Source: Coenobita brevimanus
Taxonomy: Eukaryota; Arthropoda; Malacostraca; Decapoda; Coenobitidae
Reading direction: 5' to 3'
DNA: 64,000 nt
Assembly: GCA_032717465.1 (NCBI GenBank)
Contig: CM064665.1
Location: forward strand, 24,741,088 to 24,805,087
Shown: positions 36,991 to 49,767 of the stretch, in pieces
Numbering within the stretch: position 1 is the first letter of the stretch
Layout of the letters: each line of letters opens with the position of its first letter
Position numbers and translations under genes: made by a program
Notes under the pieces: model-generated
Told to the model about the DNA's origin: nothing
Database searches by the model: none
The model's input: the letters and a program-made list of their open reading frames with translations, nothing else

Positions 36991-39900
36991 AGCGGTGTCA
37001 GGATTTGGGATAGAAAAGTGCTGCAGTGAGTCAAATCTTCTACATGGAGCTAGAGTGTGTACAGACAAGAAACCAGGCTAGGCAGGAGGTGGCATCTCTG
37101 GCTGCAGTCATGAAGTTACTGCAAGCACAAAGTGAACAACTACAAGCACAAAATGAAGAACAGAAAGAACGACATGAATGGCTTCAAGAGGCATTACAGG
37201 AGCAACAGAAGGAGTTACAACTGATGATGCAGAGACAACTAGATGCTTTCAAGAGGGAAGTGAATGAAGAACAGCAACAGTTGAAGGAGGAAGTATATAC
37301 TGAGCTACATCAGCAGAAATACGAGGTGAGCAATTACGTGATGGAGTGCAGACAGCATGTAGATGACCAGTTGAAGATAATTAGCAGGAGAATTATTGAG
37401 ACTAGGGAGAATTGAATTGTTGAGCCTCAGCTTAGTGTACATGGAGCATATGAAAAAAAAAAAAAAAAAAAAAAAAAAAGGACAGTATATGGTGAATCTT
37501 GATGAATCCCAAGCATCTGAAGGTAGCATTACAGGGCTGAATGATCAGAATGTAGAAGTTTTGAGTCCTAGATTAAATTATAATGCCCCAGTTTTTAGAC
37601 CTAAAACCAGTGAAGTGCATGGCTATAATGTGGGTCCACTTAAAATGAAACCTCAGGAATCTGACAGTAAAGTATTTTGGGATGCAACCATTTGCAATTA
37701 TTTGAGTTACTTGAAGATCAGAATGATTGGGATGATAGGTAAAGGGCAATGCAGCTTGCTATTAGCCTCAAGGGTGTTGCAATGGAGATTCTCAGCCAGC
37801 TGCCAGTGGAGGAGAGGAACAGTTATCATTCCCTAGTAGAAGAAGCACAGATGCGGGACCATGTGCCAGATTAGGTTTACAGAGATTCCGGACCTATGTA
37901 TGGGCTCGAGCCGAATCCCTTTAGCAGCCTGCTCAAAACCTGGAGAGTATGGCACACAAGGCGTGCCCTGAAGCAGCACCTAACATGTTGGCTATTCTTC
38001 TGGGGGACCAGATCAATGATGCTTTTGATGGTGCAGAGTTGAAAGTGCAAGTGAAGCACACACAACCAAGAAGCATGCAAGAAGCACTAGCCAGGGCTCT
38101 AGACTTTGAGTCCTATGTCAGGTCCAGTAGGCCTACATCCACTTTTCAGGCAGGTCTTAGCGTGGGATTCAAGGCAAGAAAGGGGCAGGTACATGGCGTA
38201 GAAAAATTTGAAGGAAGTTGCTGGGACTGTGAAAAGCCAGGACATAGGAAAGAGGACTGCTACAAGTAGAAGAGGGAACAGGAGAAGACCAGAGGAGATT
38301 GCTGGTTCTGCAGGAAGCCATGACACAAAAAGGAGGATTGTTACAATTGGAAGATGGCGAATGAACAGAGCAGTGCAGGGAAATCTATAATTATAACAGA
38401 AGTGTGTTGGACACGTGGTGAGGTGGGACACTTCAGTTCTGAGTGTCCAAAGAAGAAAAAGAAGGACAAGAAGAAGGCTGCAGAAGACAGGAAAGGAGCA
38501 GAAACCTAGTAAAGACTGGTGTTAAGGGTCAATCATCAGCTGGATTTTTACCAAATAGCCTCACCACTGAAAAAAATGCATGAGGACTGCAATTGACAGT
38601 GTGTGAGTAGACAGAAGCATAGATGGCAAGAGGTGTTCCCCGGTGATTTATTCCGCTTCACAGTAGACTTTTGTGAAGCCTGATGTGTTACGTCATTGAT
38701 ATTTGCCCGAGTCATCAGAACAACTGTGTGGCATAACTGGGCACCGAACAGAACTGAGGGGACCCCTGGATGTCCGGACTGAAGTGGCAGGGCAAGAGGC
38801 TATGATTCCAGTCTATGTGGTGGATATGGAGGTTCCTTGTCTTCTTGGTCTGGACTATCCAGTGTCCATGGGATGTGAACAGGACTTCTGCTCCATGAAG
38901 CTGAAGATTCAAGGAAAGTCAGTTCCCGTCACAGCAGCGAGATGTATCAGATCTGGTGTCGAGGTGATGGTGCTCCGCACTTCAGTGATACCCCCAGGAT
39001 CAGAACTATTGCTCCAGTGCAAGTAGAGTGGCTCTTTTGACATGTGTCTAGGGGTTATGGAGCCTCATGTATGGTGCAAGACAAAGGCCGGAGTGATGGT
39101 AGGGAGAACTTTGATGGAAACAGGTGCAGGTGAAGTGCCAGTTGTGGTGACCAATTTCTCCTATGAGCCACAGAAGGTCAACGAGAGAAAAATTGTGGGA
39201 CTGTGCCAGGCAGTGGACCTTGAGTGGGATCACTGGAAGGCCTCTAAAATAGGTGTGGTCAAAGAAGATAGGAATCTGGCAGACCAATTACAAGATATGT
39301 TTTCAAGGAGTTGCCAATACCTGGATGATTCACAAGTGTTGCAGTTAAGGCAACTGCTAGTCAAGTTTGCTGATGTCTTTCCACCAGAGATCTAGACCTG
39401 GGATGCACAGATCTGGTGAAACATTGTAGCAACACTGGGAATCACTGCCCAATTAAACAGCCAGCACAGAGGATGGTGTCAGCCCATGGCAAGAAATGGA
39501 GAAGGTGATGGAGAATCTCCAAAGTCAAAGGAGTGATAGAAAAGTCCAGCAGTCCTTGGGCATCAGCAGTGGTTCTGGTAAAGAAGAAGGATGGCTCAGT
39601 AAGGTGCTGTGTGGATTATTGAGCCCTGAATGAAGTGACAGTGAAGGATGCATACCCTTTTGCCAAGGACTGATGACACACTGGATGCTCTGGCAGGTGC
39701 CAATTGGTTCTCCACCCTAGATATGAGAGCAGGATACCACCAGGTCAAGGTTGCAGAGGATAAGGAAGACGCAGCCTTTTCATACAGGAGGGGTTTATGA
39801 CAGTTTAGAGTGATGTCATTTGGCCTATGCAATGCCCCAGCTACTTTTGAGCATCTCATGGATCATGTACTAGAGGACGTGCACTGGCAGACAACTCACA

Positions 39901-42346
39901 TCTATCTGAACGATGTAATTGTGTTTGGATGGACTTTCGATCAGGCATTGGAGAGGCTGATGGAGGTGTTCAAAAGTATCTGAGCAGTGCACCTGAAGCT
40001 GAGCCCCAAGAATTGCTACTTGTTCCAGAAGGAAGTGAAGTACCTGGAACACATTGTAGGCGAGGGTGGCGTCTGCAATGATCTGTAGAAGGTGGCAGCT
40101 GTGAAAAACTGACCGGTTACAACTTTTGTGAAGGAAGTACGGCATCTCCTGGGCTTATGTGCCTACTATCTGAATTATATAAAAGACTTTGCAACAATAT
40201 CTGCACCTCTGCACAAGTTTTTAAGAAAGAGACAGAAGTTTATGTGGATAGAAGTTACTCAGAAGGACTTCAGTGAACTCAAGCATGCATTGGCAAGCCC
40301 TCTGGTGCTGCTGTACCCAGACTAGAGTCGGCCTGTGAAGCTAGTGACCAAGATATTGGTGGAGTCCTGTCGCAGAAGAACGACAACAAAAAGTATGTGG
40401 TGGCGTACTACAGAAAAAAGCTCAGCCCACCAGAGCAGAACTACTATTCGACCCATAAGGAGCTCTTGGCAATGATGAAGAGGCTTGATTTCTTCCATCT
40501 TTACTTGCATGGGTCCTACTTCTTCATCAGGGCAAACCATGCAGCACTGAAATGGCTGTAAAGACGTTAAAGAAAATCCAGAAGGACAACCAGCATGCTG
40601 GCTTGGGAAGCTAGACCAGCAGAACTATGAGGTGCAGCACCATCCTGGGTGGGTACGTGACATTGCTGACAGCCTGAGTTGTTGGCCTTGTGACTTGGAT
40701 AACAAGCACTGTAGTATAAAAAATCATTACAAGAAATGCAGATACTGCATTGACAGGGCCAGCATCAGATGAAGAAGATCCGAAGAGGATGCAGAGGGTG
40801 GATGTAGATTTATAACCAGTGCTAGAGTTGCTGCAGCAACCATCTTGGGAAGAAGGTTCAGCCATGCGACTAAGAGCTACTGGAGTCAATTGGTCCTTAT
40901 TCATTTGAACAACGGACTATTGGAGTGTCAGAGGGAGACACCTGATGGCCTCAGCAAGTATTGGCAACTGGTTGTTCCGAAGAAAATGAGGTCCAAGATT
41001 TAGGATGAGTCCCATAACTAGATCACTACTGGGCACCTGGGAGTGAAGGATATTCTAAGTTGACTGCAACAAAGGTTCTAATGGACTGGCTTGCCTCAGA
41101 ATGTTGAAGAGTGGTGTCAGGCCTGTGATTTATGCTGTATCAAGAAGGGATCCAAGGAATGTGGGTGCACCCCTTTCCAGCTGTAGCAAGTGGGTGCACC
41201 AATGGAAAGAATCACGGTGGACATTGTAGGATCTCTGCCAATCACTGAAAGAGGAGACTGGTATATATGCCATGGAGTACTTCACAAAGTGGCCAGCAGC
41301 CTATGTCATCCCTGATCAAGAGGCTGCGACTGTTGTTCAGGTGTTGATTGACCAGTTTTTCTGTCTTTTGGGATGCCACAAGAGCTACATTCAGGCCAGG
41401 GTAGAAACGCCGAGTCTGCTGTGTTCCTAGAGTGCTGCAAGTTACTGGGGATCAAGAAGACCAGGCTGACCCCGCTAAGACCACATTCAGATGGGATGGT
41501 GAAGGAATTCAAGTCGATGGGACTGGCCAAGTTCTGCATAGAGTGACAAACGGAATGGAACCAGAAAGTACTTGTGTTGCTGATGGCATATCTGTCTGCA
41601 TCCCATGAGTCCTCCAGCTACACCCCTGCAGAACTGATATGGGGCCACTAGTTACATCTACCCATTGACTTGTTAAAGAGAGGACCATCTGGAGAAGAGC
41701 TGGGTACAGACACCTCCAGCTATGCAAAGCATCTTCAGGAATGGCTGGCTGAGGTACATCATCAAGTACAAGAAGCTCTAAAGTTTTCAGGTGAGTTGAT
41801 GAAGCTCAAGTATGATGACAAGACAAGTGAGGTGGGCTTCAAGAATGGTGACAGAGATTGGCTGTACAATCCTCAGTGGAAGAAGGGAAAGTCACCAAAG
41901 CTGCAGAGCCCGTGGGATGGACCCTACAGAATGATGAACCGCCTGTCGGATGTAACATAGTGGATTCGGGGAGGCAGGAAGTCTTGTCTAAAGGTGATAC
42001 ACACTAATCATTTGTGGCAGTACCATGGGCCAGGGTAGTACATCTGGGATGTCCCTGAAGAATCATTCACGCAAGTAGCTGATGCTGAGGAGGATCCAGG
42101 AGCCGAAGTACAAGAGGATGGTGACAGTTCCTTGAGGGAAGGAGTGAATCAGGAAAAGGACAAAGTCATTCCAGGAGAAGTGGATGTGTAGAGGAGCAGG
42201 GACGTCATCGGATGTGACATAGGAGAAGACCTGATAAGTTGAAGAATTATTTTGTGCATAATCAGATGTTTCATTTTGATTACGGATTATGTTTGTATAT
42301 ACTGTGCACTTTTGTCAGCACAACAAAAGGACTAGGGAGGGGGTAG

Positions 42347-42671
42347 TGTTGAGAAGTGGGATTTGCTAGTTAGGTAGTACTGGAGGGTTCCCGGTGGTTC
42401 TCACAGTTTCTTTTACGTGTCAGAGTTGCCAGTTAGCCTGCTATTTTGAGCAGAGTTATTTTGTAAAGTTATACATAAATTTTTATGTTCTTTTTCTCTA
42501 TAATGTTTTTATGTATGTGATAGCTGAAGTAGGTAATTCATTTCAGTTTGTTTGCTAAGGATTTTAGAGTGTCACGCAGTGGAAGAAAACTCTGGATATT
42601 TTGGATGTCTCTGAATTGGTAATTGCTGTTTCTTTGAGAATGCAGATCATTCTGGTCTATAGGAAGCTTTT
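42347..42671 (+). repeat. 3' LTR of the Gypsy element, truncated
   Basis: Homology to the 5' LTR runs to about 42610 and is lost before the TTAA-bounded element at 42672. The terminal half of the LTR is absent. Confidence 0.75.
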
Positions 42672-43406
42672 TTAACCTGCCCCATCCCAACGTCTTCTGG
42701 GCAGTGGTGCGCCCCAGTCCCAACATTTTTGGACCTTTTTTTTTTTTTGGCTCAAACATCCGCTTTTGGTCAGAAACATCGAAAATTCATAGAGAAATCG
42801 CTCACCTGAAGTTTAAAATACTCGATTTAGGTACGAGTACTTCCTTACCTGATTGGGTTTTCTAACAGGCTGGCACCAAAGAAAACGAGTTTTATGGGAG
42901 GGTAACTATTTTATTCACTTATAAACAGTATTTATTTATTTACTTGGTACGAATTTATATGTAGTACAAGAGTATATTGGTTTTCAAACAGTATTATAGG
43001 CATTATAAGCATTGTTTCATACACTAACTCATCACCATTCATGACCTTTTTCTTCCCACATTACCTGATCATCATTTCTGACTGTTTCTTCCTCTAATGC
43101 TATGTAAACTTTGTCCTCCACATTGTCATCGATTGGGGAATCACTCTGGCCCTGAATGTCTTTATTGGCCAGGTCACTGGTAACAGGTGAATTGCCGAGA
43201 CAATGGCGTGCAGGGGGGGGGGGAGAGGTTATGTGGTGTAAGGCATTGTTCCTCCTTGGCATCTTGTAGAGGAATAGAGGAAGGTGTCCCGTGTATACGT
43301 GCCAAAAATCACTTGCTAAATCACTCGCGAAAATTGAAAATTGTGCAAATTAGGGACCTTGCAATGTTGTCGCGTTAATTCACATTGCCGGGACGGCGTA
43401 GGTTAA
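42672..43406 (-). mobile_element. piggyBac-like short element, copy 1
   Basis: Bounded by TTAA on both sides (42672-42675 and 43403-43406), with CC-starting inverted ends (CCTGCCCCATCCC on the left, GGGACGGCGTAGG on the right). Internally it matches 44737-45505 over most of its length and in the same orientation. The minus strand has a short acidic frame starting MPRRNNALHHITSP near the right end, possibly a remnant of a transposase N-terminus. It is too short to be autonomous. Confidence 0.75.
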
Positions 43407-46215
43407 TCACACTTGTTCTAATGCTGTCCAGAACAAGGAGAGGGCCTATAAAAGGTACCGGAGGCAACCCACCCCTGAATCACATCATCTTTACGTTTCT
43501 GCCCGGAATCATGACAGCCTGTTCTTCGCTCTGCTAAAAATATTTTCATCCATACTAAATGCTCTTAACTCTCCAACTCGAAGTCTTCCCACTCTTTCTC
43601 GCACCTTGCCAAAAACCTTTTTAACAACTTTACCTCATCATCCTTCCCTCCTCTTTCTACTCTGATGGTTCTGTAGCTATTTCTTCTACTGATAAAGCAG
43701 ATCTCTTCGCTCAGAATTTCTCCATCAATTCCAACTTAGACGATTCTGGTGCTGTTCCTATATCACTTCCCCCCTCTGACTTCCTCATAGCCAACACTAA
43801 AATTTCTTCAGCTGATGTATTTTCTGCCATCACAGGCCTCAATACTAACAAGGCATATGGGCCTGATGGAGTCTCTCCTGTTGTTCTCAAGAACTGTGCT
43901 TCTGTGTTTACACCCTGCCTAGGCAAACTCTTTTGCCTTTGTCTATCAACATGTACCTTTCCTTCTTGCTGGAAGTTTGCTCTCATTCAGCCGGTCCCAA
44001 AGAAGGGTGACCATTCCCAACCCTCTAACTATTGTCCAATTGCTTTAACATCCTGTATCTCAAAAGTTTTTGAGTCATTTCTTACAGAAAGATTTTAAGG
44101 CATCTTTCCTATCACAACTTTCTCTCTGATCATCAGAATAGGTTCTGTCAGGATGCTCCACTGGCGATCTTCTCACCTACTTTTCAGACTCCTGGTCATC
44201 CTCCTTTCGGGACTTTGGCGAAAGCTTTGCCATTGCACTTGATATCTCAAAGGTTTTTTGATCGAGCCTGGCATAAAACTTTAATTTCCAAGCTGCCCTC
44301 TTACGGTTCCTATCCTTCTATCTGTGCCTTCATCTCTAGCTTCCTTTTGGTCGTTCTATAGTCGCCGTCCTAGACGGCCATCGTTCTTCTCCTGGATCTG
44401 TCAACAGTGGTGTTCCTCAGGGCTCTGTCCTATCACCAACTCTCTTCTGTACATTCATCAATGACCTTCTAAGCTGTACATCTAACCATATCCACTCGTA
44501 CACTGATGACTCCACCCTTCACCTTTCCATTCGGCTCACGCAATGTCTATCTCGACAGTTATTTCAGCAAACAATGGATGAGGCTACGGCACACCTAATG
44601 TCTGACTTGACTCGTATCTCTGACTGGGGTAAAAATAATGTGGTTGTTTTTAATGCATCAAAGACTCAGTTCTTACACCTATCAACCCAACAAAATCTTC
44701 CACATGTGAACCCACTAATGTTTAATAATATTCAATTTAACCCGTCACGTCCCAAGCTATTCCGCACCTCTGACAACCCCCAATCCCAAGGTATTTTCGA
44801 TTTTTTTTTTTTTTTGGCTAAAACCTCCGCTTTTGGTGAGAAACATCGAAAATTCATAAAGACATAGCTCACCTGAGATTTAAAATACTCGATCCAGGTA
44901 CCAGTACCTCCTTATCTGACTGGGTTTTCTAACAGGCTGGCACCAAAGAAAACAAGTTCTATGGGAGGGTAACTATTTCAAACCACTCATAAATGGTATT
45001 TATTTATTTACTTGGTATGAATTTATATGTAGTACGAGAGTATATTGGTTTTCAAACAGTAATATTGGCATTATAAGTATTGTTTCACTCACTAACTCAT
45101 CACCATACCTGACCTTCTTTTGCCACATTACCTGATCATTATTTCTGACTGTTTCTTCCTCTAATGCTTTGTAAACTTTGTCCTCCACATTGTCATCGAT
45201 TGGGGAATCACTCTGGCCCTGAATGTCTTTACTGGCCAGGTCACTGGTAACAAGTGAATTGCCTAGACAATGGCATGAGGGGGGGAGGGGGGAGGTTATG
45301 TGGTGTAAGGCATTGTCCCTGCTCGGCATCTTGTAGAGGAATAGAGGAAGGTGTCCCGTGTATACGTATGAAAAATCACGCGCGAAAATTGAAAATTGTG
45401 CAAATTAGGGACCTTGCAATTGTACGACGTACCAGTATGTCGTCGGGACTGGCAAATGCAAAGTGTTGCAATGTACCCATACGTCGACGGGATGGGGCGG
45501 GTTAATCCTGCATCATCCCTGAACATGCTTGGGGTTTCATTCACTAGGGACTTATCTTGGAAAGATTATGTTACATCTTTTGTAAAATCTGCTTCCAAGA
45601 GATTAGGTGTGCTAAACTGACCCCATTCCTTTTTTACCCTTGCACAATTGTTGACTCTATACACTGCATTTATCCGCCCTTGTGTGGAGTACAACTCGCA
45701 TGTGTGGGGAGGTTCCCCACATACAACTCTTTTCAATATTGTGGAGTCAAAGGCTTTTCATCTCATTAACTCTCCTCCTCTTACTGTCTCCCTTCAACCT
45801 CTGTCTCTTCACCGCACTGTTGCATCTTTATCTCTTTTCTATCGCCACTTCAATGGTCACTGCTCCTCTGAACTGTCTGCTAGCATTCCTCCACCCTTAC
45901 GACAGGCGCGTAGCACCCATCTAGCAGCAAACCCTCATCCCTTTTCTGTCCAACTCTTTAATGCAAGAGTTAACCATTACTCCCAGTCCTTCTTTTATGC
46001 AACAGGACAACTCTGGAACTGTCTCCCTCTGTCTGTATTTCCTTGCTTCCTCTGATCTCCAGTCTTTCAAACGCAGTGTGTCCAGGCATCTCGAGATGAT
46101 CGGATCTTGAATTTGGCTTTCTCTTGTATTTCGTTTTTCTCTTGGAAGGAACAGTTATTCCGGGCTCGTGGCCTTTGATTCCTTCTTTCTAGCATAAGAA
46201 AATAAAAAAATAAAA
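43407..46215 (+). mobile_element. Jockey/CR1-like LINE, degenerate
   Basis: Plus-strand RT pieces: KAYGPDGVSPVVLKNCA and FALIQPVPKKGDHSQPSNYCPIALTS (43850-44098); GVPQGSVLSPTLFCTFINDL with catalytic YTDD near 44400-44515; ISDWGKNNVVVFNASKTQ (44574-44740); LNMLGVSFTRDLSWKDYV (45505-45620); and FIRPCVEYNSHVWGGSP with LWNCLPLSVF (45648-46055). The 3' end has an A-rich tail (46190-46215). The RT active site is Y-T-D-D instead of Y/F-A-D-D. A piggyBac-like element is inserted at 44737-45505. The 5' part with the endonuclease is missing. Confidence 0.88.
44737..45505 (-). mobile_element. piggyBac-like short element, copy 2, inside LINE
   Basis: TTAA at 44737-44740 and 45502-45505 flanks ends CCCGTCACGTCCC and (right end, complement) CCCGCCCCATCCCGTC. 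The interrupted LINE reads FNNIQF before and NPASSLNMLGVSF after; the single TTAA completes the frame across the empty site. The minus strand has a 109-codon frame (45000-45329) starting MPSRDNALHHITSP, similar to copy 1. A T tract lies at 44801-44816. Confidence 0.85.
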
Positions 46216-46669
46216 TTCTCGTGCGGTTAGGAAGCTTACTAACATCTTTACCGGTTTATCTGATTCTGCTTCGTTATTACATTCTGTGCTAGTCATGCGA
46301 TCCCTGTCGACATTCAAAAGATAGGAAAAGCAAAAGAGAGGGCATTAATGGTTAGTTTGGAAAACAAATAGTTCAAGAATAGGTGCTAGGGAGCCTCCTT
46401 AGCCGATGTGAATACGGACCGGCATATGTATAGCACTTCAATGCCCGTCAGTCACACTTTCTATATCAGCCCCAGTTTACGTCATAGCTACGACATAGGT
46501 TAAGAAGCTGCAGAAATATACCAAAAGTAATGAAGAAACAAATAATAATAGGCTAGAGTCGATATCAGGTCACTGTCTCTTTATCACCTAAGTACCTCTT
46601 CAATGTTACTTCATTATCGCCACAGGGAAGTTGAAATCGGCCAATAACCTACGTTATCACTCTTGACTG

Positions 46670-46998
46670 TATAAAAATACTCTGGGAAAAATAACCAAAA
46701 GTATATTGTCTGTATAAAAATAAACATTGTGGGACAAATAACCAAAGTATTAATATCGTCTGCATAAAAATAAGTATTATGGGAATAATAACCAAAACAT
46801 GTATGTCGTCTGTATAAAAATATTGTGGGAAGAATAACCAAAAGATGTATACCGTCTGTATGAAAATAAATAGTGGGAAAAATACCCAAAATATTTATAT
46901 AGCCTGCAAAAAAAAATAAACATTGGGAAAAATAACTAAAATATTATATCGTCTGTATAAAATTAAACGTTGTGGGAAAAATAACCAAAATATGTATA
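46670..46998. repeat. ~48-bp tandem repeat, 7 units
   Basis: The motif 'aataaccaaaa ... gtctgtataaaaata' recurs at 46691, 46739, 46789, 46835, 46885, 46933 and 46982, spaced 46-50 bp. The translated frame across it is repeat-derived. Confidence 0.9.
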
Positions 46999-48179
46999 TA
47001 ACAGTTACTTCAGTCATTAACATCGCTACCACTTTCAACGACCTGATGGCTGGGTATGTAAAAGGTAATGTACGACAAATGTTTACATAATTATATGGAA
47101 TTGATTATAACAACAGACTGCATGAAAATGGAAATGAGATCATGTCAGACGGATAAGTAAATGTAAGTGGATAAAGTGGACATTTGTAATTGAAAAAAAA
47201 AATCATACTAGACATTCATGTCAGTGTAATAACTTGTTAGAAGGATCTGTTCTGCAGTTTGTTTCAAGTTCAATGCAAAATGAATACACTGATAGTACTT
47301 ACAATCAGGTAGAGTGAAGGTAGAAGTCGACCATTTAGGTTAACTGCAACCTGCAGAGTGTGGTGGTGGTGGTGGAGATAGTTATTGTACTTACACACAA
47401 GTGCTTGTCTGCTTGATAATTGGCACCGGGCCGCGTCCGACGCTGGCTAGTTGTGGCAAAATAAGAGTGTTCCCACAAACACTCTTTTCATCTTTTTTAT
47501 GCTCAAGAAATTAATTCTCACCATTCTTTGTAAGTACAAGTTGTTTACAGCTGCTTACAGCACAGGGGCACTTATGATTACCGGATCTCTTTACACTGAT
47601 GATAATCACTCTGTTTGATAACATTTTATATTTACTTGAGCTCTCTTAAATACGTTGACTCTTTACTATAAGTTTGTGGATATGGAGGAGACAAGTTACA
47701 TCAATCTGGTACAGAAAAGCAGGGAATCAATATATAAATTGAGCAGTGGCAGAGGAAAAACGTAAACACTTTTGACAGTTCTCACCATCAAGTGCCCACA
47801 AATGCCGATGATGACGTCACTTTATCATGGCAACGATCTGTTGGTTCTAAAACATCCAACACATTGGTTTTTACAACACCGTCTCTTGCTCCTTTCCTCC
47901 CGGACTCTCGGAGGACGGAAATCAACTCATAAATGTGAACAACACTATAAATGTGCTGTCTTATAATTATAGAGCTTCTCTTACTCCAGTGGTATAATAT
48001 TAGGCAGTCAATGTTAGCATCAAAGAAAGTCGGATGGAGTCCAACGAGATACTATGTTTGGTCGAGTTTCTTTGTTTGTTTTTTTAACAATATTACTGAA
48101 AACCGGCTGAACGAAATTACATTAAACTTTCAGGATATGTGGACACTGGTCTCCAAAGAAAGTGATTAAATTTTGGAGG
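46999..48179. other. Unassigned stretch
   Basis: No domain-bearing frame, no long tandem repeat. A small hairpin (AAGAGTGTT/AACACTCTT) is at 47464-47487 and a GGT run at 47361-47374. Confidence 0.5.
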
Positions 48180-48655
48180 TAATCGAATGACACTGAAAGG
48201 TCAAAATCAAGGGCCATAATAAAACGGTTGAAGATAAAGATATTCACTATTATAAACATACAGGAACTCGTAATAAGGGCTTTCATTTGACGCCAAGACC
48301 TTTGACCTAGAATGATCTTGAAAGGTCAAACTCAAGGTCGCGGATATTCAGGGGGCTATATCTCGAAACTGGTTAAAGATAGAGGGATATTTACTGCTAA
48401 CAGCATATAGGAAATTCCATATGGTTTTTAAATTGATACCTTGACCTTTGACCACAAGTGTCCTTGAAAGGCCAAACTCAAGGTCATGGATTGTCTCGGG
48501 GTTATAACCAGAAACTCGTTGAAGATACGTTTATTATTGCCAAGATATAGGAAGTCCCATATGGGCTTTCATTTGGCAACCTGACCTTTGACCTTGAGTG
48601 ACCTTGAAAGATCCAATGGAAGATCACGGATTATCGAAGGGCGTAACTTGAAAAT
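48180..48655. repeat. ~140-bp tandem array with AGGTCA direct repeats
   Basis: 'gacctttgacc' recurs at 48297, 48442 and 48581 and complementary 'gaaaggtcaaactcaaggtc' blocks follow each, about 3.3 units of about 140 bp. Each unit has TGACCTTTGACC, two hexamer half-sites one base apart, in the DR1 layout of nuclear-receptor sites. It is related to 15380-15905. Confidence 0.75.
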
Positions 48656-48864
48656 ATTTGTGCCATTACCGTAGACTTTAATTGTGCACTGACAGTAAAT
48701 GGCAGAAACGAGTTAGTATTTAACAACAATAAAATAACTGTTGTCAGGCGAGGTTTGGTGTGCCCCGCACTACTTGTTTATTCATTTTCTACTAGACTAA
48801 TATTTTCGACCTTGGGCAGCTTATATTCCGTAATTCTGTGGCAGAATGAGACAATTCTACGGCT

Positions 48865-49092
48865 CTACATCCTTCCAAGAGTACTTCTTCGTGACTTGCA
48901 TCATACTGTTGCGTTAATCCATTTACAGCTCAGAATTCAAGAGGGAGAGATGGCGATATTTCTCCTATGCTCTGCTCACTTTGATTTGGCATAAAGTTGC
49001 CGTCTTTCCATTTTGAAATAGTAGATTAAAACTAGACTATGATGCTAGTCACGAAAAAGTGGGATGGAAAGGATGTAGAGCCATGATATTGT
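48865..49092. repeat. Hairpin MITE-like element
   Basis: 'ctacatcctt' plus 'acttcttcgtgacttgcatc' (48868-48903) is inverted at 49038-49083 ('gatgctagtcacgaa', 'ggaaaggatgtag'). About 215 bp overall. Same family as 25075-25730. Confidence 0.7.
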
Positions 49093-49148
49093 TTTTGCTA
49101 TCGAGCTACGTGAAATAGCTATAAGAGGACGAAAATCTGGTTAAAGTG

Positions 49149-49149
49149 A

Positions 49150-49193
<44 letters not shown>
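49149..49193. repeat. (GT)n microsatellite
   Basis: Pure GT run. From here to 49734 I see no gene; sequence is A+T-rich. Confidence 0.97.
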
Positions 49194-49195
<2 letters not shown>

Positions 49196-49733
49196 TGAAG
49201 GAGGTTAATGAACGCTATCTCTACTACAACCAATTAAAAACAGCTGTGAAAGTATTAGGCTAACCTCTGAAAAGTTTTGTACAATTAAGAATGCTATAAT
49301 CATGCATTATGGTATTATTGTAGTACAGGAGTACTGCAGTGTCATAGTACTATTGGAGCAGTTTTGTTAGAGTACAGTAATAATACTGTATTTTAGTATA
49401 CTGTAGCATTATCAAGTGAACTTACAATGCGCAGTTATATTAGCCTAATAGTACGCAACAGTTCACTATAACAATAATAAGGATAGCTGTCTACTCAGTT
49501 TCACGAAGAACCATCACCCCATTACATTAATTCTTCATGTTAATTAATCAGTGTCTATAATGTCCCTACCATAGCAGTATCAGTCAGTGCCAACCAACAT
49601 CACCCTTTTCCTGCATTTCGTTCAAACTAATGGTCATTATTTTAAGATAATATTAAGTTCTACCACTTTATAACACTTCCCCAAACTTATATGTTTTCAA
49701 CCAGAAGACTGCTGTCTCTCAAATGAAACGTTT

Positions 49734-49734
<1 letters not shown>

Positions 49735-49767
<33 letters not shown>

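Larger units (their letters stand above)
36413..42671 (+). mobile_element. Degenerate Ty3/Gypsy LTR retrotransposon
   Basis: The 5' LTR (36413-36990) begins TGTTGAGAAG and ends GTAACA. The 3' LTR starts at 42347 after a polypurine run (AGGGAGGGGG) and is truncated. Domain order is the usual Gag, protease, RT, RNase H, integrase. Gag shows a coiled coil (37026-37415) and CCHC knuckles (CWDCEKPGHRKEDCYK at about 38217). Protease and RT remnants follow (38703-39026; 39042-40130), then RNase H connection (EVRHLLGLCAYYLNY at 40130) and integrase C-terminus (41670-41960). Many stops and frameshifts show that it is dead. A 23-base A tract (37454-37479) sits inside Gag. Confidence 0.88.

Noticed and set aside
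47464..47487. Small stem-loop considered as an intrinsic terminator
   Set aside because: Eukaryotic sequence with no gene upstream; a 9-bp chance hairpin is unremarkable.
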